From Tatumella ptyseos ATCC 33301 (GTDB taxonomy: Bacteria; Pseudomonadota; Gammaproteobacteria; Enterobacterales; Enterobacteriaceae), in NCBI RefSeq assembly GCF_000735525.1, contig NZ_JMPR01000019.1:1-64000 (forward strand): a DNA stretch of 64,000 bases. The letters are read 5' to 3'. Made by a program: the position numbers and the translations under genes. Below the pieces are notes generated by a model. The model had not been told where the DNA came from and did not search any database. It saw nothing but the letters and a program-made list of their open reading frames with translations. Position 1 is the first letter of the stretch; each line of letters begins with the position of its first letter. Positions 43,713 to 52,269 of the stretch are shown here, in pieces.

Positions 43713-45080
43713 ATGCAAAAAATCCTTAATACCTTTCTGCCCCTTTACACCACGACACTTCTGATGCTGCTGGGCTCCGGCCTGCTGACGACCTATGTTT
43801 CGTTACGGCTGGCCCATGAAAATGTGAGCGGTACGGTCATCGGTCTGATCACTGCGGCAAACTATGTCGGGCTGGTGGTCGGCGGTAAGATTGGACATAA
43901 CCTGATTGCCCGCGTGGGACATATCCGCGCCTATGTCGCCTGCGCGGGGATTATTACTGCGTCAGTGATAGGCCATGGGCTGAGTAGTTATGTCCCGGTC
44001 TGGATTGTGCTGCGTTTTATCATCGGGTTATGCATGATGAGCCAGTATATGGTTTTGGAAAGCTGGCTGAATGATCAGGCTGAGTCTGATCAGCGTGGCG
44101 TTATTTTTGGTTTTTATATGGTGGCGACTTACCTGGGGCTCTCTGCCGGGCAGATTATTCTGTCGCTGGAAACCGGTTTCGGGATGCTACCGCTACTGAT
44201 AGTCGCCCTCTGTTTTGCCCTGTGCCTGGTCCCTATTGCGCTGACCACCCGAACAAAAGTGCAGCCGATGTCGCCTGCTCCGCTGGAACTGGGGTATTTT
44301 CTGAAGAAAATTCCGAAGATCCTGATCATTACGCTGGTCACCGGGATGGTGGTCGGAGCGTTCTATGGTATGGCTCCGGTCTACGCTAACCAGATGGCGC
44401 TGTCGACTTCACAGACCGGTACCTTTATGGCGGTCACTATTTTTGCCGGACTGGTGACTCAGTTTCCACTGAGCTGGTTATCCGACCGTTATGATCGCGG
44501 ACACCTGTTGTTTTTTATTGCGATTTTGTTTCTCATCACCTCGCTGCCGCTGGCGTTCCTGAAACATCTCAGTTTTATCACTATTCTCGGCATCTCCTTT
44601 GTCGTCAGTATGATGCAGTTTGCGTTATATCCGCTGGCGGTGGCGATGGCTAATGACCGGATTGTGGCTGAGCGTCGTGTCTCCCTGACCGCGTGCCTGC
44701 TGATGTCTTATGGTATCGGAGCCAGTATCGGACCGCTGCTGACCGGTGCAGTGATGCAGCCTCTGGGCGGCAATATGTTATATCTGTTTTTTGCATGTTG
44801 TGGTGTGGTCATTATCGGGCTGACCTGGTTCAGATCACCGGTTCCGGTCGCGCTGCAGGAAAGTCAGGTTCCGCACGTTCCGCTGACCGATGGTCTGGTA
44901 AGTTCACCACTGGCCGCTGCGTTGAACCCGACGCTGGATGAAGAAGATATTCAGAATACGATGGTCAATACGCCGGAAGACGACGAGACAGAAAATGACA
45001 CAACAGACGCCCCGGAGGGTGAGAAGGCTGCCGTACAGCCACCGCCGGAAGAGGAGCATCACCGTGAGCCGTGGCCCTGA
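43713..45080 (+). CDS. YcaD-like MFS transporter with acidic C-terminal tail
   Basis: 455 residues. Twelve predicted helices within about 1-385; the sequence type (LLMLLGSGLLTTYVSLRL; MVLESWLNDQ) resembles YcaD-family major facilitator proteins. Substrate unknown. ATG 43713 is preceded by GGGAGATGTA; the frame continues upstream to 43602 but the added residues are not family-like. After the last helix comes a tail of about 65 residues rich in Asp, Glu and Pro (TLDEEDIQNTM, DDETENDTTD) not expected in YcaD. It follows betT by 117 bases and could be cotranscribed. Confidence 0.82.
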   Translation: MQKILNTFLPLYTTTLLMLLGSGLLTTYVSLRLAHENVSGTVIGLITAANYVGLVVGGKIGHNLIARVGHIRAYVACAGIITASVIGHGLSSYVPVWIVLRFIIGLCMMSQYMVLESWLNDQAESDQRGVIFGFYMVATYLGLSAGQIILSLETGFGMLPLLIVALCFALCLVPIALTTRTKVQPMSPAPLELGYFLKKIPKILIITLVTGMVVGAFYGMAPVYANQMALSTSQTGTFMAVTIFAGLVTQFPLSWLSDRYDRGHLLFFIAILFLITSLPLAFLKHLSFITILGISFVVSMMQFALYPLAVAMANDRIVAERRVSLTACLLMSYGIGASIGPLLTGAVMQPLGGNMLYLFFACCGVVIIGLTWFRSPVPVALQESQVPHVPLTDGLVSSPLAAALNPTLDEEDIQNTMVNTPEDDETENDTTDAPEGEKAAVQPPPEEEHHREPWP

Positions 45081-45445
45081 CAGGGGCTTTTAACGGCCTG
45101 ACCGGCAGCGGCAGAAAAAGCATGTCTCTGCGCCGGTCGGACCAGCTAACGGTTATTTTCATCATAGGGAAAATCTGATTTATATCACCCTGTAGAAGTG
45201 TCGATTATAATCAACAGAGACTCTTTATGATTGAATTTTGAGGTGAACGTGCTGACATTGAAGCCACAGACGAACCCGGCAGACAGGGCGGGAGTCACCC
45301 TATGATCCACCGCAGTTCCTCTTCAACGCGCCGCAGCTCCCTTTCTTAATTTGTGAGCAACTTCGTTATAAATATTCATTTTTAATCATCATTCACCCGG
45401 CGTATGGTGTCTCCATTCTCCCTGACATTGCAGCAAGGATCCCTT
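45081..45445. other. Gap between the MFS gene and sad
   Basis: 365 bases, no credible gene. A hairpin at 45100-45138 (GACCGGC paired with GCCGGTC, and GCAGA with TCTGC) lies 20 bases past the MFS stop and may end that transcript. The AT-rich right part presumably holds the sad promoter. Confidence 0.5.
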
Positions 45446-46822
45446 ATGACTGATTATGCTTTATCTCTGAACCCCACTACCGGTGAAGAAATCGCCCGTT
45501 ATCCGTTTCAGGACGGCGATGCTATTGAAAGCAGCCTGCAGCGCAGCACTACCGCGCTGAAAGAGTGGCGGGTTACTTCAATGGAAGACCGCGTTGAAGT
45601 GTTACGGACACTGGCGGTTCGTCTGCGTGAACGTTGTGATGAACTGGCGGAAATGATGACCCTGGAAATGGGCAAGCCGATCGCGCAGGCGCGTGCTGAA
45701 GTGAACAAATGTGCGCAGGTGTGTGAATGGTATGCGGACAATGGCCCGGCGGTACTGGCGGCTCAGCCGACCCAGGTTGAAAATCAGCAAGCCTGGCAGG
45801 AATTTCGTCCGCTGGGCGTGATCCTGGCGGTTATGCCGTGGAACTTCCCTTACTGGCAGGTACTGCGCGGAGCCGCCGGAATGCTGCTGGCCGGGAACAC
45901 CTATGTCCTGAAACATGCGCCGAACGTCATGGGATGTGCATTGTTACTGCAGGATGTGATGAACACCGTGGGCTTCCCGGAAGGGACATTTGAATTACTG
46001 AATGTCACGAATGAGGGTGTCTCAGCACTGATCAAAGACCCGCGAGTTGCCGCCGTGGCAGTGACCGGTAGTGTCGGTGCGGGTGCAGCGATTGCTACAC
46101 AGGCAGGGGCTGCGCTGAAGAAAACGGTGCTGGAACTGGGCGGGTCCGATCCGTTTATTGTGCTGGCCGATGCGGATCTGGATGAAGCGGTGAAAGCAGC
46201 CGTCGCGGGTCGTTATCAGAATACCGGACAGGTCTGCATGGCAGCGAAGCGCTTTATTATTGAAGCGCCGGTGGCGGCCGAATTTGAAGCCCGCTTCCTG
46301 GCCGCCGTACAGGCGCTGAAAATGGGTGATCCGCTGGATGAAGCGAACTACCTGGGGCCAATGGCACGCTACGATCTGCGTGATGAACTGCATAATCAGG
46401 TCGTTGAAACCCTGAAGCAGGGTGCCCGTCTGGTCTGTGGTGGTGAGAAAATCGAAGGTGCCGGTAACTATTATGCGCCGACCATCCTGGCCGATGTCAG
46501 CGAGTCAATGACGGCGTTCCGCCAGGAAATCTTTGGTCCTGTGGCGGCGCTGATCACTGCAAAAGATGCCGATCATGCACTGGAACTGGCTAACAACAGT
46601 GAATTTGGTCTGAGTGCGACGGTATGGACGGCGGATGAAACCGTGGCGGATCATTTCGCGCTCACTCTGGAAACCGGTGCAGTCTTTATTAACGGTTACG
46701 GTGCTTCAGATCCACGGGTGACTATCGGTGGAGTGAAGAAAAGTGGTTATGGCCGTGAGTTAAACCATTTCGGACTGCACGAGTTCTGTAATATTCAGAC
46801 CGTATGGCGTAACCGCCGTTAA
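45446..46822 (+). CDS. sad: Succinate semialdehyde dehydrogenase Sad (YneI type)
   Basis: 458 residues, aldehyde dehydrogenase. Oxidises succinate semialdehyde to succinate, the exit step from GABA. It matches E. coli Sad (YneI) along its length; catalytic Cys264 in NTGQVCMAAKR, general-base Glu in VLELGGSDPF. ATG 45446 has AAGGA nine bases upstream and gives MTDYALSLNPTTGEE; a longer frame exists. It is separated from gabT by the convergent/divergent regulator gene but completes its pathway. A strong terminator follows. Confidence 0.93.
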   Translation: MTDYALSLNPTTGEEIARYPFQDGDAIESSLQRSTTALKEWRVTSMEDRVEVLRTLAVRLRERCDELAEMMTLEMGKPIAQARAEVNKCAQVCEWYADNGPAVLAAQPTQVENQQAWQEFRPLGVILAVMPWNFPYWQVLRGAAGMLLAGNTYVLKHAPNVMGCALLLQDVMNTVGFPEGTFELLNVTNEGVSALIKDPRVAAVAVTGSVGAGAAIATQAGAALKKTVLELGGSDPFIVLADADLDEAVKAAVAGRYQNTGQVCMAAKRFIIEAPVAAEFEARFLAAVQALKMGDPLDEANYLGPMARYDLRDELHNQVVETLKQGARLVCGGEKIEGAGNYYAPTILADVSESMTAFRQEIFGPVAALITAKDADHALELANNSEFGLSATVWTADETVADHFALTLETGAVFINGYGASDPRVTIGGVKKSGYGRELNHFGLHEFCNIQTVWRNRR

Positions 46823-46829
46823 TCTGAAC

Positions 46830-46862
46830 AATACCCTGTCTTTTCAGACAGGGTATTTTTTT
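46830..46862 (+). terminator. Terminator of sad
   Basis: AATACCCTGTC, TTTTCA loop, GACAGGGTATT, then five further T. The T-run overlaps the last codons of the convergent regulator gene. Confidence 0.93.
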
Positions 46863-48375
46863 AGCTATCGCTCTGTGACGCAGGGCGCACACGACAAAGT
46901 CCGGCATTGATCAGACATTGTCTCAGCAGATTAAAAGCCGTGAAGATCTGCTGCTCGTTAACACAGGCATATCCCAGTAATAACCCGCGTTTTTTCTGAC
47001 GTTGCATATAATATTGCGACAATGGCCGCACGCTGACACCTTTACTCAGCGCTTCGCGGGCAATGGCAACATCATCACTTTTATCCGGTAACCTCAGTAC
47101 CAGATGCAACCCTGCATCATGGTTATAGGGGGGCATAAAGGCTTCGCCAAGATACCGCTGGATAAGCCCCAGCAGAAACCGCCGCCGCTGACTGTAGAGC
47201 AGACGCATACGGCGGATATGTGCTGCATAATGGCCCTGGCTGATAAATTCCGATACTGCCCGCTGGATAATTAAATGGCCACCGCGATATAACTCTGCTG
47301 CTGCCGTGCGCAGGGGCTGTTGCAGACTTTTTGGGACCACCAGATAACCGATACGCAGTGCAGGATAGAGCGTTTTGCTGAAGGTTCCCATATAAAGTAC
47401 CGGAGCATCGTCTTCCAGGCCTTGCAGCGAAGGGTACGGGCTTCCCGAAAAACGGAATTCACTGTCGTAATCGTCTTCGATTATCCAGAAACGATGGCGG
47501 CGTGCCATTGCCAGCAGGTGTTTCCGGCGACTCAGGCTCAGGTGAACCCCCAGAGGGTACTGGTGGGAAGGGGTCACAAACACCATTTTCGGGGCCGGAT
47601 GGCGGGCGGTGATCTCGGGGATCATCCCTTCTTCATCGACCGGAACCGGATGCACATCCAGTCCGTTGATCCGCAACAGGTTACGGGTTCCCCAGTAACC
47701 CGGTTCCTCTATCCAGACCGGATCATTCTGATCACTCAGTACCCTCGATACCAGATCAACGGCCTGATGGATCCCTTCTGTAATGATTATCTGATCGGCA
47801 TCGGCACGAATGGAACGGACAACCCGCAGATAATCCGCCAGCGCCTGCCGCAGGTGCGGGCATCCGCCGCCGTTACTGTAGATAAGCTGATCGATTTCCG
47901 GCTGCTGATGCAGTTTCGCCTGAATTTTACTCAGTATTTTATGGGGGAATGCCGTCACATCCGGAGCCCCGGGCACAAAAGCACCCCACTGAAACGGGGA
48001 GGCGGTGGCATAGCCGAGCAGTGCGGCACCGCGTGACGAAAGGCTGGGGGGCAATGTCTGCGCGGAGTGGGGGAGCTCTGCGGATTTTTCACTGTTCAGG
48101 CAGAATTCCGGCAGGGTGGCGGCCACCCGTGTCCCGCTTCCTGTGCGTGAGGTGACATAACCTTCCGCCAGTAAGCTGTCATAGGCAGTCATCACGGTAT
48201 TACGTGAAACACCCAGTTGTTTTGCTAAATCCCGGGTGGAAGGCAAACGTGTTTCCGGCGGAAAGACACCCTCGATGATGGCCTGCTGTAGGACCCGTAA
48301 GACACGCTGATGCAGTCTGCCGTGCTGCTCAAACTGTAAACGTTCCAGAAGGTGGTCGGTGTAGAGTGTCCGCAA
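46861..48375 (-). CDS. MocR/GabR-type regulator (GntR HTH plus aminotransferase domain)
   Basis: 504 residues. A GntR-type winged helix (about 18-85; RLPSTRDLAKQLGVSRNTVM) is joined to a fold-type I aminotransferase domain. The PLP-binding Lys is near residue 335 in TFSKTLYPALR, with IEDDYDSEFRF before it. In GabR the PLP-GABA adduct switches on the GABA genes. It is divergent from gabT (114 bases between), so it is most likely the local activator and may autorepress. PdxR-type control of vitamin B6 genes is another function of the family but the neighbours argue against it. Confidence 0.9.
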   Translation of the reverse strand: MRTLYTDHLLERLQFEQHGRLHQRVLRVLQQAIIEGVFPPETRLPSTRDLAKQLGVSRNTVMTAYDSLLAEGYVTSRTGSGTRVAATLPEFCLNSEKSAELPHSAQTLPPSLSSRGAALLGYATASPFQWGAFVPGAPDVTAFPHKILSKIQAKLHQQPEIDQLIYSNGGGCPHLRQALADYLRVVRSIRADADQIIITEGIHQAVDLVSRVLSDQNDPVWIEEPGYWGTRNLLRINGLDVHPVPVDEEGMIPEITARHPAPKMVFVTPSHQYPLGVHLSLSRRKHLLAMARRHRFWIIEDDYDSEFRFSGSPYPSLQGLEDDAPVLYMGTFSKTLYPALRIGYLVVPKSLQQPLRTAAAELYRGGHLIIQRAVSEFISQGHYAAHIRRMRLLYSQRRRFLLGLIQRYLGEAFMPPYNHDAGLHLVLRLPDKSDDVAIAREALSKGVSVRPLSQYYMQRQKKRGLLLGYACVNEQQIFTAFNLLRQCLINAGLCRVRPASQSDS

Positions 48376-48398
48376 TTGGCTCCCTCATTTTGATGATG

Positions 48399-48426
48399 AA
48401 TGGCTCTGGAAACTACCTCAAATGGC
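48399..48426. promoter_or_regulatory. Direct repeats, candidate GabR-type site
   Basis: AATGGC occurs at 48399-48404 and 48421-48426, 22 bases apart (about two helical turns) in the same orientation, between the regulator and gabT. GabR binds paired direct repeats in this kind of position in Bacillus. The spacing and place are seen; binding is inferred. Confidence 0.45.
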
Positions 48427-48489
48427 AGGATAAATAAACGGAGTTTATTAATAAAAGTCCATCAGCCAGATTAACGAGGCAGAAACACC

Positions 48490-49746
48490 ATGAGCGATTC
48501 TAAAAATACATTAAATCAACGCAAGCAAAATGCGCTGCCACGTGGCAATGCTGTCATGTGTGACTGGTATGCCAGCAAAGCCGAAAATGCCACACTCTGG
48601 GATACCGAGGGACGTGAGGTTATTGATTTTGCTGGCGGTATCGCTGTACTGAATACCGGGCATCGCCATCCGAAAGTCGTGGCGGCGGTAAAAGAACAGC
48701 TCGATAAATTCACGCACACGGCTTTCCAAATTGTGCCTTACGAAAGTTATATCTCTCTGGCTGAACGTATTAACCAGCGTGTTCCGGTGGAAGGCCCGGC
48801 AAAAACGGCATTCTTCTCTACCGGTGCAGAAGCGGTAGAAAACGCAGTGAAGATTGCCCGCAGCTATACCGGCCGTCATGGCGTTATCACCTTCGGCGGC
48901 GCGTTCCATGGTCGTACCATGATGACAATGGCGATGACCGGAAAAGTGGCACCTTACAAACAGGATTTCGGTCCGATGGTTCCTTCCGTGTTCCACGGGC
49001 GTTTCCCGGATGAGAAAGAGATCACTGTTGAGCAGGCCCTGAACAGTCTGGACGATATCTTCCATTATGATATTGCGCCTCATAACGTGGCGGCTATCGT
49101 ACTGGAGCCGGTACAGGGGGAGGGCGGCTTCCGTGTGGCGCCGAACGCCTTTATGACCGCGCTACGCGAACTGGCAGATAAACATGGCATCCTGCTGATT
49201 GCCGATGAAGTACAAACCGGGTTTGCCCGTACCGGTACGCTGTTTGCGATGGAAAACTTCGATGTTAAACCTGACATTATCACGATGGCGAAAAGCCTGG
49301 CCGGTGGCTTCCCGCTGTCAGCCGTTGCGGGCCGTGCAGAAGTCATGGATGCCCCGAACCCGGGCGGACTGGGCGGTACCTATGCCGGTAACCCGCTGTC
49401 GATTGCAGCAGCACATGCGGTGCTGGATGCCATTGATGAAGAACAACTGTGTCAGCGTTCACAACAACTGGGCGGTGAACTGGTCAGTTGCCTGCAGGAG
49501 CTGCAGGCGCGTTGTCCGGCAATCAATGAAGTTCGTGGTCTGGGCTCGATGGTCGCCGTTGAATTCCATCAGGCAGAGGTTGCACGTAAGGTGCAGGCGG
49601 CCGCCATGGAAGCCGGTTTACTTCTGCTGACCTGCGGACAAAAAGGTAATGTCATCCGCTTCCTGTACCCTCTGACCATCCCGACCGACCAGTTCCGTCA
49701 GGGACTGGCCATTCTGACTCAGGCATTGCAGGAAAACGCGGCCTGA
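48490..49746 (+). CDS. gabT: 4-aminobutyrate aminotransferase (GabT/PuuE type)
   Basis: 418 residues, class III PLP aminotransferase. Transfers the GABA amino group to 2-oxoglutarate, giving succinate semialdehyde and glutamate. PLP Lys268 in ITMAKSLAGG, cofactor Asp239 in LIADEVQTG. Many segments (HRHPKVV, HTAFQIVPYESY, LLLLTCGQKGNVIRFLYPLTIP) look closer to E. coli PuuE than to GabT; both carry out the same reaction, PuuE in putrescine breakdown. It is followed by gabP, and with sad completes GABA to succinate. Confidence 0.92.
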   Translation: MSDSKNTLNQRKQNALPRGNAVMCDWYASKAENATLWDTEGREVIDFAGGIAVLNTGHRHPKVVAAVKEQLDKFTHTAFQIVPYESYISLAERINQRVPVEGPAKTAFFSTGAEAVENAVKIARSYTGRHGVITFGGAFHGRTMMTMAMTGKVAPYKQDFGPMVPSVFHGRFPDEKEITVEQALNSLDDIFHYDIAPHNVAAIVLEPVQGEGGFRVAPNAFMTALRELADKHGILLIADEVQTGFARTGTLFAMENFDVKPDIITMAKSLAGGFPLSAVAGRAEVMDAPNPGGLGGTYAGNPLSIAAAHAVLDAIDEEQLCQRSQQLGGELVSCLQELQARCPAINEVRGLGSMVAVEFHQAEVARKVQAAAMEAGLLLLTCGQKGNVIRFLYPLTIPTDQFRQGLAILTQALQENAA

Positions 49747-49877
49747 TCACGAGAATTTCTCATGGGCTGTCCCGGAGACCGTTCCTCTCCGGGCAGTCTG
49801 GTAAAACACTTCCCGATCAACCGCAGGTGACTGGTCCGCCAGGCACTTAGCAAAAAAAATTATACTGAGGGAAAGCT

Positions 49878-51281
49878 ATGAGCGTCACTTCTTCTGCTTC
49901 TGATTCATTATCTCCGGGTCTGAAATCCCGTCACATCCGAATGCTCTCGATTGCCGGTGTTATCGGCGCGGGATTATTCGTCGGTTCCGGCCATGCGATT
50001 GCTGAAGCCGGGCCTGCTGTGCTGATCGCCTATATCATCGCCGGTGGGCTGGTGGTACTGATTATGCGTATGCTGGCGGAAATGGCCGTCAGCACCCCCG
50101 ATTCCGGTTCGTTCTCCACTTATGCACAAAAAGCCCTGGGCCGCTGGGCCGGGTTTACTATTGGCTGGTTATACTGGTGGTTCTGGGTGCTGGTGATCCC
50201 GCTGGAAGCCAATGCGGCGGCTACCATACTGAATTCGTGGTTCCCGCAGGTCGCTATCTGGCAGTTTACTCTGGTGATCACATTGTTACTGACGGCAAGT
50301 AACCTGTTCAGTGTTAAACATTACGGTGAATTTGAATTCTGGCTGGCACTGGTCAAAGTTGTCGCCATTGTGGCTTTCCTGGTACTGGGATGTGTGGCTA
50401 TTTTTGGTCTGATGCCGGGCAGCCAGGTCAGCGGTATGTCGCACTTATACGATACCGACGGTTTTATGCCTCACGGTTTTGGCGCGGTTCTGGCTGCTAT
50501 CCTGACCACCATGTTCTCGTTTATGGGTACTGAGATTGTCACGATTGCTGCGGCAGAGTCTAAAAACCCGGGCCGTGAAATTTCACGTGCGACTAACTCC
50601 GTTATCTGGCGTATCTCGCTGTTCTACCTGTTATCGATTCTGTTTATTGTCTCTCTGGTGCCGTGGAATACCCCGGCGCTGGCCAAAAACGGGTCTTATC
50701 AGACGGTGCTGGAACTGATGAATATTCCGCATGCCCGGCTGATTGTCGATATCGTGGTTCTGACCGCGGTGTGTAGCTGCCTGAACTCGGCCCTTTATAC
50801 CTCGTCACGTATGCTCTATTCACTGGCAACCCGTAAAGATGCTCCTGCGGCGGCAGCTAAAACCAACAAAGGCGGAACCCCGTGGGTGGCTGTATTGTCT
50901 TCCACCGCGGCAGCGTTCCTGGCGGTGTTTGCTAACTACTTTGCGCCGGCAGAAGTCTTTGACTTCCTGCTGGCCAGCTCAGGCGCGATTGCCTTGCTGG
51001 TGTACCTGGTCATTTCCTGTTCGCATCTGGTCATGCGTAAACGTATGGAAGCACGCGGGGAAGCACTGGATTACAGAATGTGGCTGTTCCCTGGCCTGAC
51101 CTACGCGGTGATTGTGGTGATCGTGGGTATCCTCTGCTCCATGCTGTTTATGCCTGCCCACCGTAGCGAGATTATTGCGACCGGTATTCTGGCATTATTA
51201 GTGGTACTGGCAGGACTGGTTATTCACCGCCGTCAGCGCAATAACCGCAGTCATTCATCGTTACAGGAAAACGGTATCTGA
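49878..51281 (+). CDS. gabP: GABA permease GabP
   Basis: 467 residues, amino acid-polyamine-organocation family, twelve transmembrane helices. Imports 4-aminobutyrate with protons. The opening HIRMLSIAGVIGAGLFVGSG is the substrate-binding unwound helix 1, and FSFMGTEIVTIAAAESKNP is the conserved helix 6 region; both match E. coli GabP well. 131 bases after gabT on the same strand, ended by the terminator at 51316-51348. Confidence 0.93.
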   Translation: MSVTSSASDSLSPGLKSRHIRMLSIAGVIGAGLFVGSGHAIAEAGPAVLIAYIIAGGLVVLIMRMLAEMAVSTPDSGSFSTYAQKALGRWAGFTIGWLYWWFWVLVIPLEANAAATILNSWFPQVAIWQFTLVITLLLTASNLFSVKHYGEFEFWLALVKVVAIVAFLVLGCVAIFGLMPGSQVSGMSHLYDTDGFMPHGFGAVLAAILTTMFSFMGTEIVTIAAAESKNPGREISRATNSVIWRISLFYLLSILFIVSLVPWNTPALAKNGSYQTVLELMNIPHARLIVDIVVLTAVCSCLNSALYTSSRMLYSLATRKDAPAAAAKTNKGGTPWVAVLSSTAAAFLAVFANYFAPAEVFDFLLASSGAIALLVYLVISCSHLVMRKRMEARGEALDYRMWLFPGLTYAVIVVIVGILCSMLFMPAHRSEIIATGILALLVVLAGLVIHRRQRNNRSHSSLQENGI

Positions 51282-51315
51282 TAGCCTTTGCCTGATATGA
51301 AGAGCTGATAATAAT

Positions 51316-51348
51316 AAAACCGCAGACAGAGTGACTGCGGTTTTTTTT
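51316..51348 (+). terminator. Terminator of gabT-gabP
   Basis: AAAACCGCAG, ACAGAGTGA loop, CTGCGGTTTT continuing into a run of eight T. It ends the gab unit before the dimethylarginine hydrolase gene. Confidence 0.93.
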
Positions 51349-51443
51349 GATCTGTACCGGGCTGGCCGACCGCGAATCTGTCCTTTGCGCAGTAACCGTG
51401 TTCCGGGGAAATATTTATTCTGAGGTTATCGTAAGAGGTGGTC

Positions 51444-52205
51444 ATGAAATTTACACAGGTCATCACCCGGTTACCTGCACTGAATTGTGCAGAAGGGCAA
51501 ACAACGGCGAATAGCGGCCGGCCGGATAGCGGGAAAACCCGCCAGCAATTTTTTCGGTATATCGAAATTATGCTGGAACTGGGGATCCGGGTCACTATTT
51601 TGCCGGCTGAGTCTGATTTTCCGGATGCACATTTTGTGGAAGACCCGGCGGTTATTCTCCCGGAGCTGGCCATTATCACGCATTCCGGCGTACTTAGCCG
51701 TCAGGGCGAAGGCGCATTACTGGCCTCTGAACTGGAGAAGTATCGCTCGCTGTATGTGATGAGTGATAAAGGGCAGCTTGATGGCGGAGATGTATTACTG
51801 GCAGATCGACACTTTTTTATCGGGCTGACCCGACGCACCAATAGGGCCGGAATTGATGAGTTTACCTCGGTGGTGACGCCATTAGGCTATCGGGTGACAC
51901 CGGTTCCGGTGGACTCCGGGCTGCATCTGAAAAGTGTAGTGAATTACATTGGTCAGAATACGTTGCTGATGACGTCTGCTTATGAAGCCCTGCCCGTGTT
52001 TGCCGGGTTCCGCAGGCTGGTGATCCCTGATGATGAAGCCTATGCCGGGAATACCTTACTGATTAACGGAACACTATTGATGCCAGCGGGATATCCGGTC
52101 ACGCAGGAAATCCTTCGTCAGACCGGTATGCCCGTGGTGACCATCGACACCAGTGAATTTAAACGGATGGATGGCAGCTTATCCTGTCTTTCGTTACGTT
52201 TCTGA
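51444..52205 (+). CDS. N(G),N(G)-dimethylarginine dimethylaminohydrolase (DDAH)
   Basis: 253 residues, matching bacterial DDAH (254 in Pseudomonas). Hydrolyses methylated arginines to citrulline plus methylamine or dimethylamine. Guanidine-modifying fold: E66-D67 in HFVEDPAV, GGD at 114-116, catalytic His161 in GLHLKS and nucleophile Cys248 in GSLSCLSLRF, at almost the positions known for the Pseudomonas enzyme. ATG 51444 is preferred over the GTG two codons earlier, with GAGG just upstream. Its own transcript begins after the gab terminator. A related citrullinase-like or arginine-derivative activity cannot be excluded. Confidence 0.87.
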   Translation: MKFTQVITRLPALNCAEGQTTANSGRPDSGKTRQQFFRYIEIMLELGIRVTILPAESDFPDAHFVEDPAVILPELAIITHSGVLSRQGEGALLASELEKYRSLYVMSDKGQLDGGDVLLADRHFFIGLTRRTNRAGIDEFTSVVTPLGYRVTPVPVDSGLHLKSVVNYIGQNTLLMTSAYEALPVFAGFRRLVIPDDEAYAGNTLLINGTLLMPAGYPVTQEILRQTGMPVVTIDTSEFKRMDGSLSCLSLRF

Positions 52206-52269
52206 ACCCCGTAGGGTATCCCGTTTTTATGCTGCCGGGCGGCTTTCAGGAAGATAGCTGACCAGTGAC

